From: a virus
Strand: one strand, 5' to 3'
IMG/VR virus record: IMGVR_UViG_3300032285_003999
Span: 1 to 35,126 of that record
DNA length: 35,126 bases
The number at the start of each line of letters is the position of its first letter. Position 1 is the stretch's first letter. The translations under genes were made by a program, and so were the position numbers. Below the pieces are notes generated by a model. The model was given only the letters and a program-made list of their open reading frames with translations, was not told where the DNA came from and did no database searches. Positions 6,535 to 13,552 of this stretch are shown here, piece by piece.

Positions 6535-7494
6535 ATGGCAAGACCACAAAAACAAGGCTTGTCGTATTTCCCGATAGATGTCGATATTTTTGAAGACGAA
6601 AAACTACAATTTATTTCAGCCAAATACGGCCTTAAAGGTGAAGCAATAGTTTTCAGACTTCTTTCAAAAATTTATCGAAACGGTTATTACATAGAATTTG
6701 ATGAAGACGTACAATTGTTGTTTTCTAAATCTTGTGGTTTAGAACGTAACGACAACGCAACTCGTAACGTGGTTAGCGAATTGCTCAAACGTAATTTTTT
6801 TGATAAATCAATGTTTGAACAATTTCAGGTACTTACATCAAAGGGTATTCAAAAGCGATATGCCAAAATCTGCAACGATTCAAGGCGTATCGCCAGTAAC
6901 CTCCTACCAAAATACGACTTAACTACCGAGAAAACCGAGTTTCCTCCTGATAAAACCCCAGTTTACTACGGAGGAAACCATAAAAAGAAAAGTAAAGTAA
7001 ATGAAACAAAACAAAACAAAAGTAAAGAATTGAATAGTCAAAATTCAGAATTAAATGATTTACCTTCTTTTGTTTCAGAAAATAGAAAAAACGTAGCTCC
7101 AGCGGTGGGGCCGCGGCCAAAACTCACAAAAGAGTTTTTAAAACAAGATTTTCTAAACAACCGTGATATTGAAAAACTCTATGAAAACAACAATATCGCA
7201 GACAACTACGAAAAAGTAATAGATTCATTTATTTATGAAGCTTTTGCGGTCGGTAAAAACGAAAACTGGAAAAACATACAAGATGCCAGATCACACCTAA
7301 TCAATTCTTTCAAATACTATAACAATAAACATGGAAGCAATAACAATTTCCAAACAGGCCACTCAACTGGCAACCTTGAAAGACCAAACCTATTTGGGAA
7401 AGAAGGTAAATCCTCAAATCGCCTTGTCGCAATCGGCCAGCGACCTTCTATTAGCGACATCAGACAAAAGACAACGTTTGAAGTCAGCGAATGA
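6535..7494 (+). CDS. DnaD/DUF4373-like replication initiation protein
   Basis: A 319-residue protein. Residues about 8-105 match the Lin1244/Lin1753-like N-terminal domain (DUF4373), a winged-helix module common in phage replication proteins: YFPIDVDIFEDEKLQFI, YGLKGEAIVFRLLSKIY and NGYYI. A Lys/Asn/Ser-rich linker (about 140-195) follows, then a helical C-terminal region (about 198-265). Proteins of this class bind the phage origin and help load the host helicase. The origin may lie within or near this gene, but I see no clear iteron array. The last 164 bp overlap the next gene in a different frame. Confidence 0.75.
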   Translation: MARPQKQGLSYFPIDVDIFEDEKLQFISAKYGLKGEAIVFRLLSKIYRNGYYIEFDEDVQLLFSKSCGLERNDNATRNVVSELLKRNFFDKSMFEQFQVLTSKGIQKRYAKICNDSRRIASNLLPKYDLTTEKTEFPPDKTPVYYGGNHKKKSKVNETKQNKSKELNSQNSELNDLPSFVSENRKNVAPAVGPRPKLTKEFLKQDFLNNRDIEKLYENNNIADNYEKVIDSFIYEAFAVGKNENWKNIQDARSHLINSFKYYNNKHGSNNNFQTGHSTGNLERPNLFGKEGKSSNRLVAIGQRPSISDIRQKTTFEVSE

Positions 7495-8215
7495 CGCTCA
7501 ACTGCAAGAATTAGACAATATCCTCCTCAGCATCACAGGAGCTCAGTTTGATTCTAACGATGCAGTCATAATGAATTATCTTAAATACATTCCTCTACTC
7601 GTAGATGTGTTTGGCGAATACACGATTGACGAAATAATCATTGCCTACAAACTTGCAAAGGCAGGCAAACTCTGCAATCACAAAAACGAACAGTTTATTT
7701 TATATCGAGAACTAAATTTTGCCTCAGCATCAGATGTGCTACTGGCCTTTGCAGAATACAAAAAACAAGAGTTGGGCAAATGGATTCAAAACCAAAAACT
7801 TTTTGAGGAAGAGGAAAAAATGATTGATGAGCAAGAAAAACAAAACATTGAGCGTGATGGCCTCAGAAACATCTTTGCAGAGAGCTGGACACTATCACAA
7901 CAAAACAAATTATCGGATGCTGGTTTTTTTCTTTACGATAACCTTAAATCAAGAGGTCTAATAGATTTATCAAACGCTGAAAAAACAAGCATTCAAAAAG
8001 AAGCATTTAAAAGAGTAAAATATTTTGCCAAACTTGAACGTTACGCCGCTCTCGACAAAATAACCTACAATCGTTACAACAATTTCATAAACAGCCTATC
8101 AGCTGAAGTTGAGGAAGTAGTAATTATGTCAAAAAAAATAGCCCTAAGAACCCAAATACAAAAATGGATTAAAGAAGGTTTTTCATTGCAAGACATACAA
8201 TCAAAAATAAAATGA
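7331..8215 (+). CDS. Helical protein downstream of the DnaD-like gene (unknown)
   Basis: A 294-residue, largely helical protein with a charged coiled-coil-like stretch (about 140-175, KKQELGKWIQNQKLFEEEEK). I see no Walker motif, so it is not a DnaC-type ATPase. Its position after a DUF4373/DnaD-like gene suggests a replication accessory or helicase-loading partner. The first 55 codons overlap the upstream gene out of frame. The next in-frame ATG is at 7568. I keep the 7331 start because residues 1-79 look protein-like, not like a random shadow. It ends with a 4-bp overlap with the nuclease gene. Confidence 0.7.
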   Translation: MEAITISKQATQLATLKDQTYLGKKVNPQIALSQSASDLLLATSDKRQRLKSANDAQLQELDNILLSITGAQFDSNDAVIMNYLKYIPLLVDVFGEYTIDEIIIAYKLAKAGKLCNHKNEQFILYRELNFASASDVLLAFAEYKKQELGKWIQNQKLFEEEEKMIDEQEKQNIERDGLRNIFAESWTLSQQNKLSDAGFFLYDNLKSRGLIDLSNAEKTSIQKEAFKRVKYFAKLERYAALDKITYNRYNNFINSLSAEVEEVVIMSKKIALRTQIQKWIKEGFSLQDIQSKIK

Positions 8216-8595
8216 AAAAACAACCCGAATACACATTACAAACCCAAGTATGTAATTATCTCAAAATAAAATATAAAGAAGTACTATTTATGTCTGACAC
8301 CGTGGCCAGCCTAAAACTAACCCAAGCACAAGCCATCAGAAACAAAGCAATTCAAAAGCCAACATTTAAAACCCCAGATCTAATTATTTTTCACCCTAAA
8401 AAACAATACCATGGTATGTTCCTCGAGCTGAAAGTAGCAACGCCATACCTAAAAGATGGCCTAACTCCAAAATCCGAACACATAGCAGGCCAGCTAAAAA
8501 CAATTAAAACCCTCCGCTACCTCGGCTATTATGCCAACTTTGGAGTAGGTTTCGACGATTGCAAAAAACAAATTGATTTATATTTTAATAATTAA
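8212..8595 (+). CDS. VRR-NUC domain nuclease
   Basis: A 127-residue protein matching the VRR-NUC type of PD-(D/E)xK nuclease over nearly its whole length: TPDLIIF with D56, MFLELK with E72 and K74, Q94 in the AGQLKTI helix, then a GYYANFGVG strand. Stand-alone phage versions are thought to resolve branched DNA or trim recombination intermediates. It is the last recognisable DNA-metabolism gene of the early operon. Confidence 0.85.
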   Translation: MKKQPEYTLQTQVCNYLKIKYKEVLFMSDTVASLKLTQAQAIRNKAIQKPTFKTPDLIIFHPKKQYHGMFLELKVATPYLKDGLTPKSEHIAGQLKTIKTLRYLGYYANFGVGFDDCKKQIDLYFNN

Positions 8596-8649
8596 ATTTA
8601 AAATGTAGCCGAAAGCATACCATAGATCGTTTAAAACCAAAATAAAATA

Positions 8650-9003
8650 ATGACAGTTAAAGACCTAAAACACTACTTAAACTTTGCAGATGATGACGAT
8701 GAAGTAGATATAGATGCTGAAAAAATAAACATATATCATAAAAATTACGACTCATATTCTTTCATAAGAATTAAAGAATCTAAACATGAAAACGCCGAAT
8801 TAACGCACGAAGAAAAAATAAAATATTTGCAAATGGCATTTGTAATTGCTTATGACTTTAAAAGCATGGATTTTAAAACATTGGATATGATTGTCTCGCT
8901 ATCTGATTTGATAGATATAAAGAAAGGAAATACGTGTTTGCAATCAATTTGCAAAGTAATAAAAGAGGTTCAAAACAGATTTGAAAACAAAACAGCACAA
9001 TGA
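8650..9003 (+). CDS. Hypothetical protein, acidic N-terminus
   Basis: A 117-residue protein starting with a helix and a strongly acidic patch (FADDDDEVDIDAEK), then a helical C-terminal half. No family was recognised. The beginning resembles small phage proteins with a TVKDLKxxL start seen in many early regions. It overlaps the next gene by 4 bp. Confidence 0.65.
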   Translation: MTVKDLKHYLNFADDDDEVDIDAEKINIYHKNYDSYSFIRIKESKHENAELTHEEKIKYLQMAFVIAYDFKSMDFKTLDMIVSLSDLIDIKKGNTCLQSICKVIKEVQNRFENKTAQ

Positions 9004-9305
9004 CATACGAACAATTTCACAGAGCAATTCAAAATCTAATAAGATTCATAGAAGAGCAAGACAAACTAAAATCAGTTCTACAAGTCATTTCACCAACAGG
9101 CACAGGAGTTATGGAATTTGGTAATCAATTTATTGATGATTACATCGATATAATAGAGTTAGCACTTAAACACGAATATGGCTTAGTATCGTGGTTTATT
9201 TTTGACAATGAATTTGGGCAAAAGAATTTGGTTATAAATTTTCACGGTATAGAATACGTTATTTCATCAATTAGGGATATTTACGATTTTATATTGATGT
9301 ATTAA
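9000..9305 (+). CDS. Hypothetical protein, end of the early operon
   Basis: A 101-residue acidic protein of unknown function with a helix at about 1-30 and mixed alpha/beta after it (GVMEFGNQFIDDYIDIIELA). It is translationally coupled to the gene before it. No T-rich terminator follows immediately. The next 215 bases hold a GC-rich patch and the promoter of an independent cassette. Confidence 0.65.
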   Translation: MTYEQFHRAIQNLIRFIEEQDKLKSVLQVISPTGTGVMEFGNQFIDDYIDIIELALKHEYGLVSWFIFDNEFGQKNLVINFHGIEYVISSIRDIYDFILMY

Positions 9306-9339
9306 AAAACCTTTGCAAATATTATTTGGTTCAGGCAAA

Positions 9340-9390
9340 AATAACGGCGTCGCTCCATGCGGTGCTACCTGAGACGTACGAAAGTCGTAA
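9340..9390. other. GC-rich, possibly structured patch
   Basis: Between the early operon end and cassette 1 lies a stretch much richer in G and C than its surroundings. It includes a TACGA-AAG-TCGTA mini-hairpin (9377-9389) and a TCAGG/CCTGA pair (about 9333/9368). It may be RNA structure in the 3' end of the early transcript. No known RNA was recognised. Confidence 0.3.
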
Positions 9391-9430
9391 GAGATTATTA
9401 ATATTTGCTTTTTAAAAAATAAATAAAATA

Positions 9431-9463
9431 AATCTTGAAAAATGTATTGCATATTTCAAGATT
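9431..9463. promoter_or_regulatory. Palindromic operator of cassette 1
   Basis: AATCTTGAAA (9431-9440) and TTTCAAGATT (9454-9463) are perfect reverse complements, with a further ATG/CAT pair inside. The -33 TTG (9447-9449) lies in the centre, so a dimeric protein bound here would block the promoter. The ribbon-helix-helix protein encoded in the cassette is the natural candidate. Confidence 0.65.
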
Positions 9464-9476
9464 AGTTGTATATTTG
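9447..9476 (+). promoter_or_regulatory. Promoter of cassette 1
   Basis: TTG at 9447-9449, a 19-base spacer, then TATATTTG at 9469-9476: an exact Bacteroidota consensus. It is followed by a 44-base leader containing CAGCAACG and ending AAGACA before the ATG. Confidence 0.7.
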
Positions 9477-9520
9477 TATTGTTATCAGCAACGAAGCTGA
9501 AACGCAAAACTTTTAAGACA

Positions 9521-9769
9521 ATGGAAACTCAATTATTATCAGCAGAAAAAGTAGATTTATTTTTAGGTATTGAATCAAATAAAGAAAATTATGAATTTTT
9601 AGACGTAACAGAAGATTGCAAAGATGTTGAAGATTTTATTAAAAATTCTGAAGCTGGACAATGTTTTGATTTAGGAGAAAGTGAAGGTTATGTTTATAAA
9701 ATTAAAGATGAAAATAATGATTTTTATTGCATTGTAAAAAAAGGTGCAAGTGTAGGTTATTATAATTAA
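9521..9769 (+). CDS. Cassette 1 gene A: small acidic protein
   Basis: An 82-residue acidic protein (METQLLSAEKVDLFL...) of unknown function. I place the start at the ATG at 9521 rather than an upstream in-frame TTG (9479), because the TTG lies almost at the transcription start and because the other cassette has the same AAGACA-ATG junction. It sits in its own transcription unit with a GC hairpin after it and a DNA-binding protein next. An acidic partner beside an autoregulatory DNA-binding protein recalls toxin-antitoxin or anti-repressor pairs, but which role it has is open. Confidence 0.65.
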   Translation: METQLLSAEKVDLFLGIESNKENYEFLDVTEDCKDVEDFIKNSEAGQCFDLGESEGYVYKIKDENNDFYCIVKKGASVGYYN

Positions 9770-9775
9770 CAAAAT

Positions 9776-9809
9776 AAGCCCTCTCGGTGCTGACACACTT
9801 TGAGGGCTT
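9776..9809 (+). terminator. GC hairpin between cassette 1 genes (attenuator)
   Basis: AAGCCCTC (9776-9783) pairs with GAGGGCTT (9802-9809) around an 18-base loop (TCGGTGCTGACACACTTT). TTTAAAACTTTT follows, an imperfect U-tract, so partial termination before gene B is likely. The loop resembles that of the hairpin at 31504-31539. Confidence 0.65.
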
Positions 9810-9833
9810 TAAAACTTTTAAGAAATCAAAGAT

Positions 9834-10064
9834 ATGCAAGAAAAAGAAATAAACCAATACGGAGGAAAAAGGCAAGGTGCTGGAAGAAAAAAAGGCAAAA
9901 CTAAAACCACAAAAACCTTTCGCATAGATGATGATTTGTGTGAGTATCTTGATAATAAAGTTGGCAATAAAAATGAATTTATAAATATGTTAATTCGCTC
10001 ATATAAAGAAAACAGCGAAGCAATCATAAAAAAAATAGACAAAATATTAGAACAAGAAAAATAA
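9834..10064 (+). CDS. Cassette 1 gene B: ribbon-helix-helix-like DNA-binding protein
   Basis: A 76-residue basic protein. Residues about 10-25 carry GGKRQGAGRKKGKTKT, a motif common before small DNA-binding domains in phage proteins. Residues about 26-58 fit a ribbon-helix-helix: strand TFRIDDDL, helix CEYLDNKV, helix NEFINMLIRSY. The likely role is autorepression through the palindrome at 9431-9463 (inference). It starts ATGCAAG, as does gene B of the other cassette. Confidence 0.7.
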   Translation: MQEKEINQYGGKRQGAGRKKGKTKTTKTFRIDDDLCEYLDNKVGNKNEFINMLIRSYKENSEAIIKKIDKILEQEK

Positions 10065-10070
10065 ATGTTT

Positions 10071-10195
10071 TAATATTGTACGTCGTTAGCAACGGAATAG
10101 TAATATAAAGTACAAATCACAATCGCACCTTAACGCTAACGACCTTTGTAATCGCACCAAATGGAATTTTAAGCCTCGTCATTCGGGGCTTTTTG
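10071..10195 (+). ncRNA. Candidate small RNA or orphan cassette leader
   Basis: TAATATTG at 10071-10078 is one base off TAnnTTTG. Nine bases later comes AGCAACG (10088-10094), the same leader motif found 10-11 bases after the -7 boxes of both cassettes. No reading frame follows. Instead there is a 9-bp inverted repeat, GTCGTTAGC (10082-10090) with GCTAACGAC (10135-10143), a direct repeat of AATCGCACC (10121, 10150) and a terminator. A transcript of roughly 110 bases is possible. The -33 box is weak (TTAG near 10047). Confidence 0.35.
10171..10195 (+). terminator. Intrinsic terminator, probably bidirectional
   Basis: AAGCCTCG (10171-10178), loop TCATT, CGGGGCTT (10184-10191), then more T. There is one G-T pair in the stem. 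It lies six bases before the stop of the last leftward late gene, so it separates the converging rightward and leftward transcripts. On the minus strand the hairpin is followed by AAAATT, a weaker terminator. Confidence 0.75.
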
Positions 10196-10200
10196 CATTT

Positions 10201-10440
10201 TTACTCATCAAAATTATCTTTTTTATACCCCTCTAAGAAAAACCCCAAAAATAAAAAAGTAGATGAAATTATAGCCAAAGCCTTAGGCTGAATCATATCG
10301 GTAATGTTTACACCAGCATTGTCTATAATAATACCAGTCGCAACTGTACCGATACCAAGTGCAGTATTATACCACTTCTTTAGCGTTACCAAAAATGCGT
10401 ATAAATCTGCTGAAAGCCATTTAAAATATTTACGTGGCAT
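10201..10440 (-). CDS. Small membrane protein, holin-like
   Basis: A 79-residue protein with two hydrophobic segments, at about 27-44 (LGIGTVATGIIIDNAG) and about 52-71 (KALAIISSTFLFLGFFLEGY), and a charged C-terminus (KKDNFDE). Size and topology fit a class II holin. It is the last gene of the late operon and overlaps the previous small membrane protein by one base (TAATG). Either of the two could be the holin and the other an antiholin. Confidence 0.6.
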   Translation of the reverse strand: MPRKYFKWLSADLYAFLVTLKKWYNTALGIGTVATGIIIDNAGVNITDMIQPKALAIISSTFLFLGFFLEGYKKDNFDE

Positions 10441-10667
10441 TATTTCTTACATTTAAAAAGGTTCTTAAAATTTATCCAGTTTTGCAAGTACGTGTAAAAT
10501 CCTCCATCCTTTTCAATTTGTTTGAGTAATCCGTACAAGCCAACAATAATTGTTATAGATATGGAAAAGTTTTGCATAGAAATAAAATGCGAATTAAGTA
10601 TCATAAAAAGTATGTTTGAAATCCCGACTATCAGAACAGGAGTTTCGTTTGAAAAGTTTTGTTGCAT
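10440..10667 (-). CDS. Small membrane protein, holin or antiholin candidate
   Basis: A 75-residue protein with hydrophobic segments at about 10-25 (PVLIVGISNILFMIL) and about 36-50 (ISITIIVGLYGLL), followed by a basic tail (NLFKCKK). It pairs with the 79-residue membrane protein downstream. A pair of tiny membrane proteins in the lysis region is typical of holin/antiholin sets, but no family signature was recognised. Confidence 0.6.
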   Translation of the reverse strand: MQQNFSNETPVLIVGISNILFMILNSHFISMQNFSISITIIVGLYGLLKQIEKDGGFYTYLQNWINFKNLFKCKK

Positions 10668-10679
10668 TTTATTAAAAAT

Positions 10680-11888
10680 TTATGTTTTCCAATCAAAAAG
10701 ATACTCCTTAGTTTCTTTGCTATTTTCGGTATAATTAAAAAATACAAAGCCCGATTTTCCCCTTGCAAAATTAGTCTGCACCCAATCGCTGGACGGACTC
10801 AAAGCAGGATAGTTGTAATAATTGAACTTGCTCGGGGTGCTGTCAAATAAATATTGATGGCTGTCTCCCTTAGAAAATTCAATGGTGCTACCTTGTTTAA
10901 ATAGGTAATTAACATCTATGTATTCATTTATTTTCTTCTCGTGAACGTCATCAAGTTTCGGTTTAAACCCAAATTTCAAGTTTTTATCGTCTTTTCCGTG
11001 AGTCAAAATAAAAGTGAAATTTCCTACTTTGTAGTGTCCGATAAACTTCCGCTGATTCTCCACAACTACATTTTTTGGATATTTCAACTCCACAATAACC
11101 TTAAACGCACTATTTACAATATAACCAAAATCAGCACTATGATTATCTACGCAAATATTATGAATAAATATCTTGTCGTAGTATTTTATCAACTCATCCA
11201 CCATTTGCACCTTGAAACTTATACCACAGTCAAAAGCCTTTTGGTTTGACATATTTTGGGGTAAATCGTGTCCTTTTCTTGCTGTCTGACCATCCCATCC
11301 ATCCATGTAATCGCCCAAATCATCAATATACAATACATTACTTTTTTGATGGCTTACAACGTGGTTTATGATAATATTCAACCGCTCAAACAATTCCTCC
11401 GCATCCCACTTACCACCATAAAGGCTGTTGCCTTCGGGGTTTACATTCATTCCAATATGCGTATCGGTGTAAACTAATCTATCAAAAAAACCTAACTGTT
11501 TTTTCTTTTTAGTAACCTCAACTGGCTTAAACTCCTCACTAAAAATCGCCTTAAAATCAATTTCCTTAACTGCTTGCTCCTGTACATCTACATAATTAGG
11601 ATTCTTAACAAAAGCCGATATTTCCTTCGTTTTAAACCAAAGATGCTTCATTGCACTATTCGGCACGTCAATACTTTCAGTCGCATTATAAACGCCTTCG
11701 TGTTCGTCTAATATCGCCTTACGGTTTCGTGCAATTTGCTTTCGTAATGTTCCAAAACTTGGATGATTTTCCCCTAAATCGCTATCCTCAGCCAAAACTC
11801 TTTTTGCAATAATAGAATCATTTAAGTCCTGATTATTAGTCAAAACTTCAATAATTTTATCCTTGTATTTCTTGAATATTTCGCTCAT
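10680..11888 (-). CDS. Metallophosphoesterase with N-terminal HTH-like domain
   Basis: A 402-residue calcineurin-like metallophosphoesterase. Metal-site motifs occur in order: D142-T-H144 (YTDTHIG), G192-D193-Y-M-D196, N249-H250 (CVDNHSADF) and H297-G298 (THGKDD). Residues about 1-60 look like a winged-helix segment (SIIAKRVLAEDSD, SFGTLRKQIARNR). Such phosphoesterases occur in many Bacteroidota phages, and the substrate could be nucleic acid or a nucleotide. Its place between the lysis genes and the holin candidates is odd, since it looks like a DNA-metabolism enzyme expressed late. Confidence 0.85.
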   Translation of the reverse strand: MSEIFKKYKDKIIEVLTNNQDLNDSIIAKRVLAEDSDLGENHPSFGTLRKQIARNRKAILDEHEGVYNATESIDVPNSAMKHLWFKTKEISAFVKNPNYVDVQEQAVKEIDFKAIFSEEFKPVEVTKKKKQLGFFDRLVYTDTHIGMNVNPEGNSLYGGKWDAEELFERLNIIINHVVSHQKSNVLYIDDLGDYMDGWDGQTARKGHDLPQNMSNQKAFDCGISFKVQMVDELIKYYDKIFIHNICVDNHSADFGYIVNSAFKVIVELKYPKNVVVENQRKFIGHYKVGNFTFILTHGKDDKNLKFGFKPKLDDVHEKKINEYIDVNYLFKQGSTIEFSKGDSHQYLFDSTPSKFNYYNYPALSPSSDWVQTNFARGKSGFVFFNYTENSKETKEYLFDWKT

Positions 11889-11891
11889 ATT

Positions 11892-12227
11892 TTAGTTTTT
11901 AAGCCATCCAAACAAACGAACAAAATAATACATTGCCCAACATTGCCAAGGGCAAAGTTGTGTTTCTTTTAGCAATTCAAAAAAAATATCATCACATTTT
12001 TTACGGCTCACAATCTTGTTTCGAGAAAGATAATCGTGTACAACCGCAGCATTAACCGATAGCCCATGTGGCGGAATTATAAACCACAAAAGCCTCGGAG
12101 AGCTGACTAAATCAGTCTGAAAACCTTCGTTGATTATAATTCCGTACTGATTCAGCAAGCAGTTATCTGTAACATGCCAATTAAGTTTTTCCACCTTTTT
12201 GAGCCTTATTTCGGGGTATATTGTCAT
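11892..12227 (-). CDS. DUF1353 family protein
   Basis: A 111-residue protein with the DUF1353 signature: FQTDLVSSPRLLWFIIPPHG, then SVNAAVVHDYLSR, with the invariant-looking D, H and D residues. DUF1353 proteins are frequent next to phage endolysins and tail genes, and a peptidase-like role has been suggested but not settled. The frame opens at 12332, but I start at the ATG at 12227, which overlaps the stop of the upstream gene (ATGA) and gives a normal family length. Confidence 0.85.
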   Translation of the reverse strand: MTIYPEIRLKKVEKLNWHVTDNCLLNQYGIIINEGFQTDLVSSPRLLWFIIPPHGLSVNAAVVHDYLSRNKIVSRKKCDDIFFELLKETQLCPWQCWAMYYFVRLFGWLKN

Positions 12228-12658
12228 TCTTGTTGCTCGCTCAACGGTTTTAACGTGTAGCCGTAACCACTTGCTAATTGTCCTGCTGCTGCGTACTTTT
12301 CGGCAATTGTACCGTACTCTAACTTCTTGCAAATATCCATTATTAGTACCTTTGCATTAGGTAAAGGTATTTTCATATTGGTAGATAATTCACTTGCCAT
12401 CTTGTAATTATCGGTATTAAGACCACCATAAGATTCTACGGAAGATGTCTTAAAATCAATGTAAAATTGGCGATAGAAGGTGCTATCACTTAAATTACAT
12501 TCAATGTTATTGATAATTCTTGCACGAATCCCTTCAATTGTTATTGACTTGCGTGTTCCGTCTTGGAATGTATAAGGGTTTACCTTAAACGTAAATGACT
12601 GTGCATTAGCAATGAATGCAGAAAAAATAATTGTAAATGTTAAGTAAGTAGTTTTCAT
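12224..12658 (-). CDS. Secreted hypothetical protein in the lysis region
   Basis: A 144-residue protein with a Sec signal peptide (MKKTTY-like start MKTTYLTFTIIFSAFIANAQ, cleaved near residue 19-20). The mature part is unrecognised. It ends with an acidic tail (LSEQQE). It lies between the spanin-like gene and the DUF1353 gene, so an envelope-related lysis role such as an outer spanin-like or periplasmic factor is possible. There is no lipobox, which argues against a classic outer spanin. Confidence 0.7.
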   Translation of the reverse strand: MKTTYLTFTIIFSAFIANAQSFTFKVNPYTFQDGTRKSITIEGIRARIINNIECNLSDSTFYRQFYIDFKTSSVESYGGLNTDNYKMASELSTNMKIPLPNAKVLIMDICKKLEYGTIAEKYAAAGQLASGYGYTLKPLSEQQE

Positions 12659-12679
12659 TATAGTTATTTTATTATTTTA

Positions 12680-13093
12680 TTATTTACATATATTTTTAGG
12701 TTTCTCAAAAACCTCTTTGTAGCAACCCGACTGAAACAAACCACGTTTATCATAAATAAAATATCTAATCAAATCATTTGCTTCGTAGTGAGCAATAGCC
12801 TCATTCGCTTGCGTACAATTACTTTTAGCTTGTTTTACCTGCTTGTTTAGTTCGGCTATTACGCTCTGTGCTTCACGTACTTGTTGTATGCTTACATCGC
12901 TTGTTTGGTTGCAATCAAATAGCAATGAATCTTTTAGGATTATTACCTTTTTCAAAGTAGCAATCGAATCTGTTTTGCGTTTGATAAATTTATCACTCAC
13001 AAAAGAATGATTGTTTAAATAATGAGACACAAACAAGCCAACCGCCACAACAACGACGCCCAAAATAATTTGAAGTTTTAATTTTGTAAACAT
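12680..13093 (-). CDS. Spanin-like inner-membrane protein
   Basis: A 137-residue protein with one N-terminal membrane anchor (about 8-25, LQIILGVVVVAVGLFVSHYL), then a long helical coiled-coil periplasmic part (about 40-105, with IQQVREAQSVIAELNKQVKQ) and several cysteines. This topology is that of an inner-membrane spanin. It directly follows the endolysin with a one-base TAATG overlap. No embedded outer-spanin frame was identified. The secreted gene downstream is the closest candidate partner. Confidence 0.65.
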   Translation of the reverse strand: MFTKLKLQIILGVVVVAVGLFVSHYLNNHSFVSDKFIKRKTDSIATLKKVIILKDSLLFDCNQTSDVSIQQVREAQSVIAELNKQVKQAKSNCTQANEAIAHYEANDLIRYFIYDKRGLFQSGCYKEVFEKPKNICK

Positions 13094-13551
13094 TACGATA
13101 TTAGTTTAAAATATAATTCTGATTCTTTTTTTCGTCTAATTGTCAGTCCTCGCAGTTCGACTAACTGTCCATTTTTACGCCCTTTGTTCCACTTCCAAAA
13201 CTCCTGCTCAATGCTCGCATCGTTAGGATTTACCTTTACTTTTTTCCGTAAAGTACTCTTAAAAAACGCCCCTGTGCCGATATTGTAAACGAGCGATGAT
13301 AGGGCATCAAATTGATTTTGATTTACATTATCAGGAATATATTTTGCAAAATCTTTATCAAAAACAGTTTCAAGCAATATTGTAGCCTGTGTTTCTGTTA
13401 TTTGTGCATCCTGCATGGTTACTTTTTGTCTATCAGCATAATACGTATTACCGTAGCCGATTGTAACTACACCCACGGCATCTATATAAGGCTTCGGCAT
13501 AAACTTTTCAAAGCCTTTAATTAACTCTAACCCTTCTTTGCTTATTTTCAT
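13093..13551 (-). CDS. Endolysin, GH24 (T4-type) lysozyme
   Basis: A 152-residue muramidase that cleaves peptidoglycan at the end of the lytic cycle. The GH24 catalytic triad has the T4 spacing: E15 (GFEKF), D24 (YIDAVG) and T30 (VVTIGYGN), i.e. E-8x-D-5x-T. Further family features are QFDALSSLVYNIGTGAF and a basic RRKKESELY near the end. There is no signal peptide, so it needs a holin. It is followed by the spanin-like gene. Confidence 0.93.
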   Translation of the reverse strand: MKISKEGLELIKGFEKFMPKPYIDAVGVVTIGYGNTYYADRQKVTMQDAQITETQATILLETVFDKDFAKYIPDNVNQNQFDALSSLVYNIGTGAFFKSTLRKKVKVNPNDASIEQEFWKWNKGRKNGQLVELRGLTIRRKKESELYFKLIS

Positions 13552-13552
13552 C

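Noticed and set aside
10082-10143. GTTAGC...GCTAAC pair as an integron attC site
   Set aside because: The arms are in the reverse order from attC (which reads RYYYAAC on the left and GTTRRRY on the right), and no integrase-associated cassettes are present.
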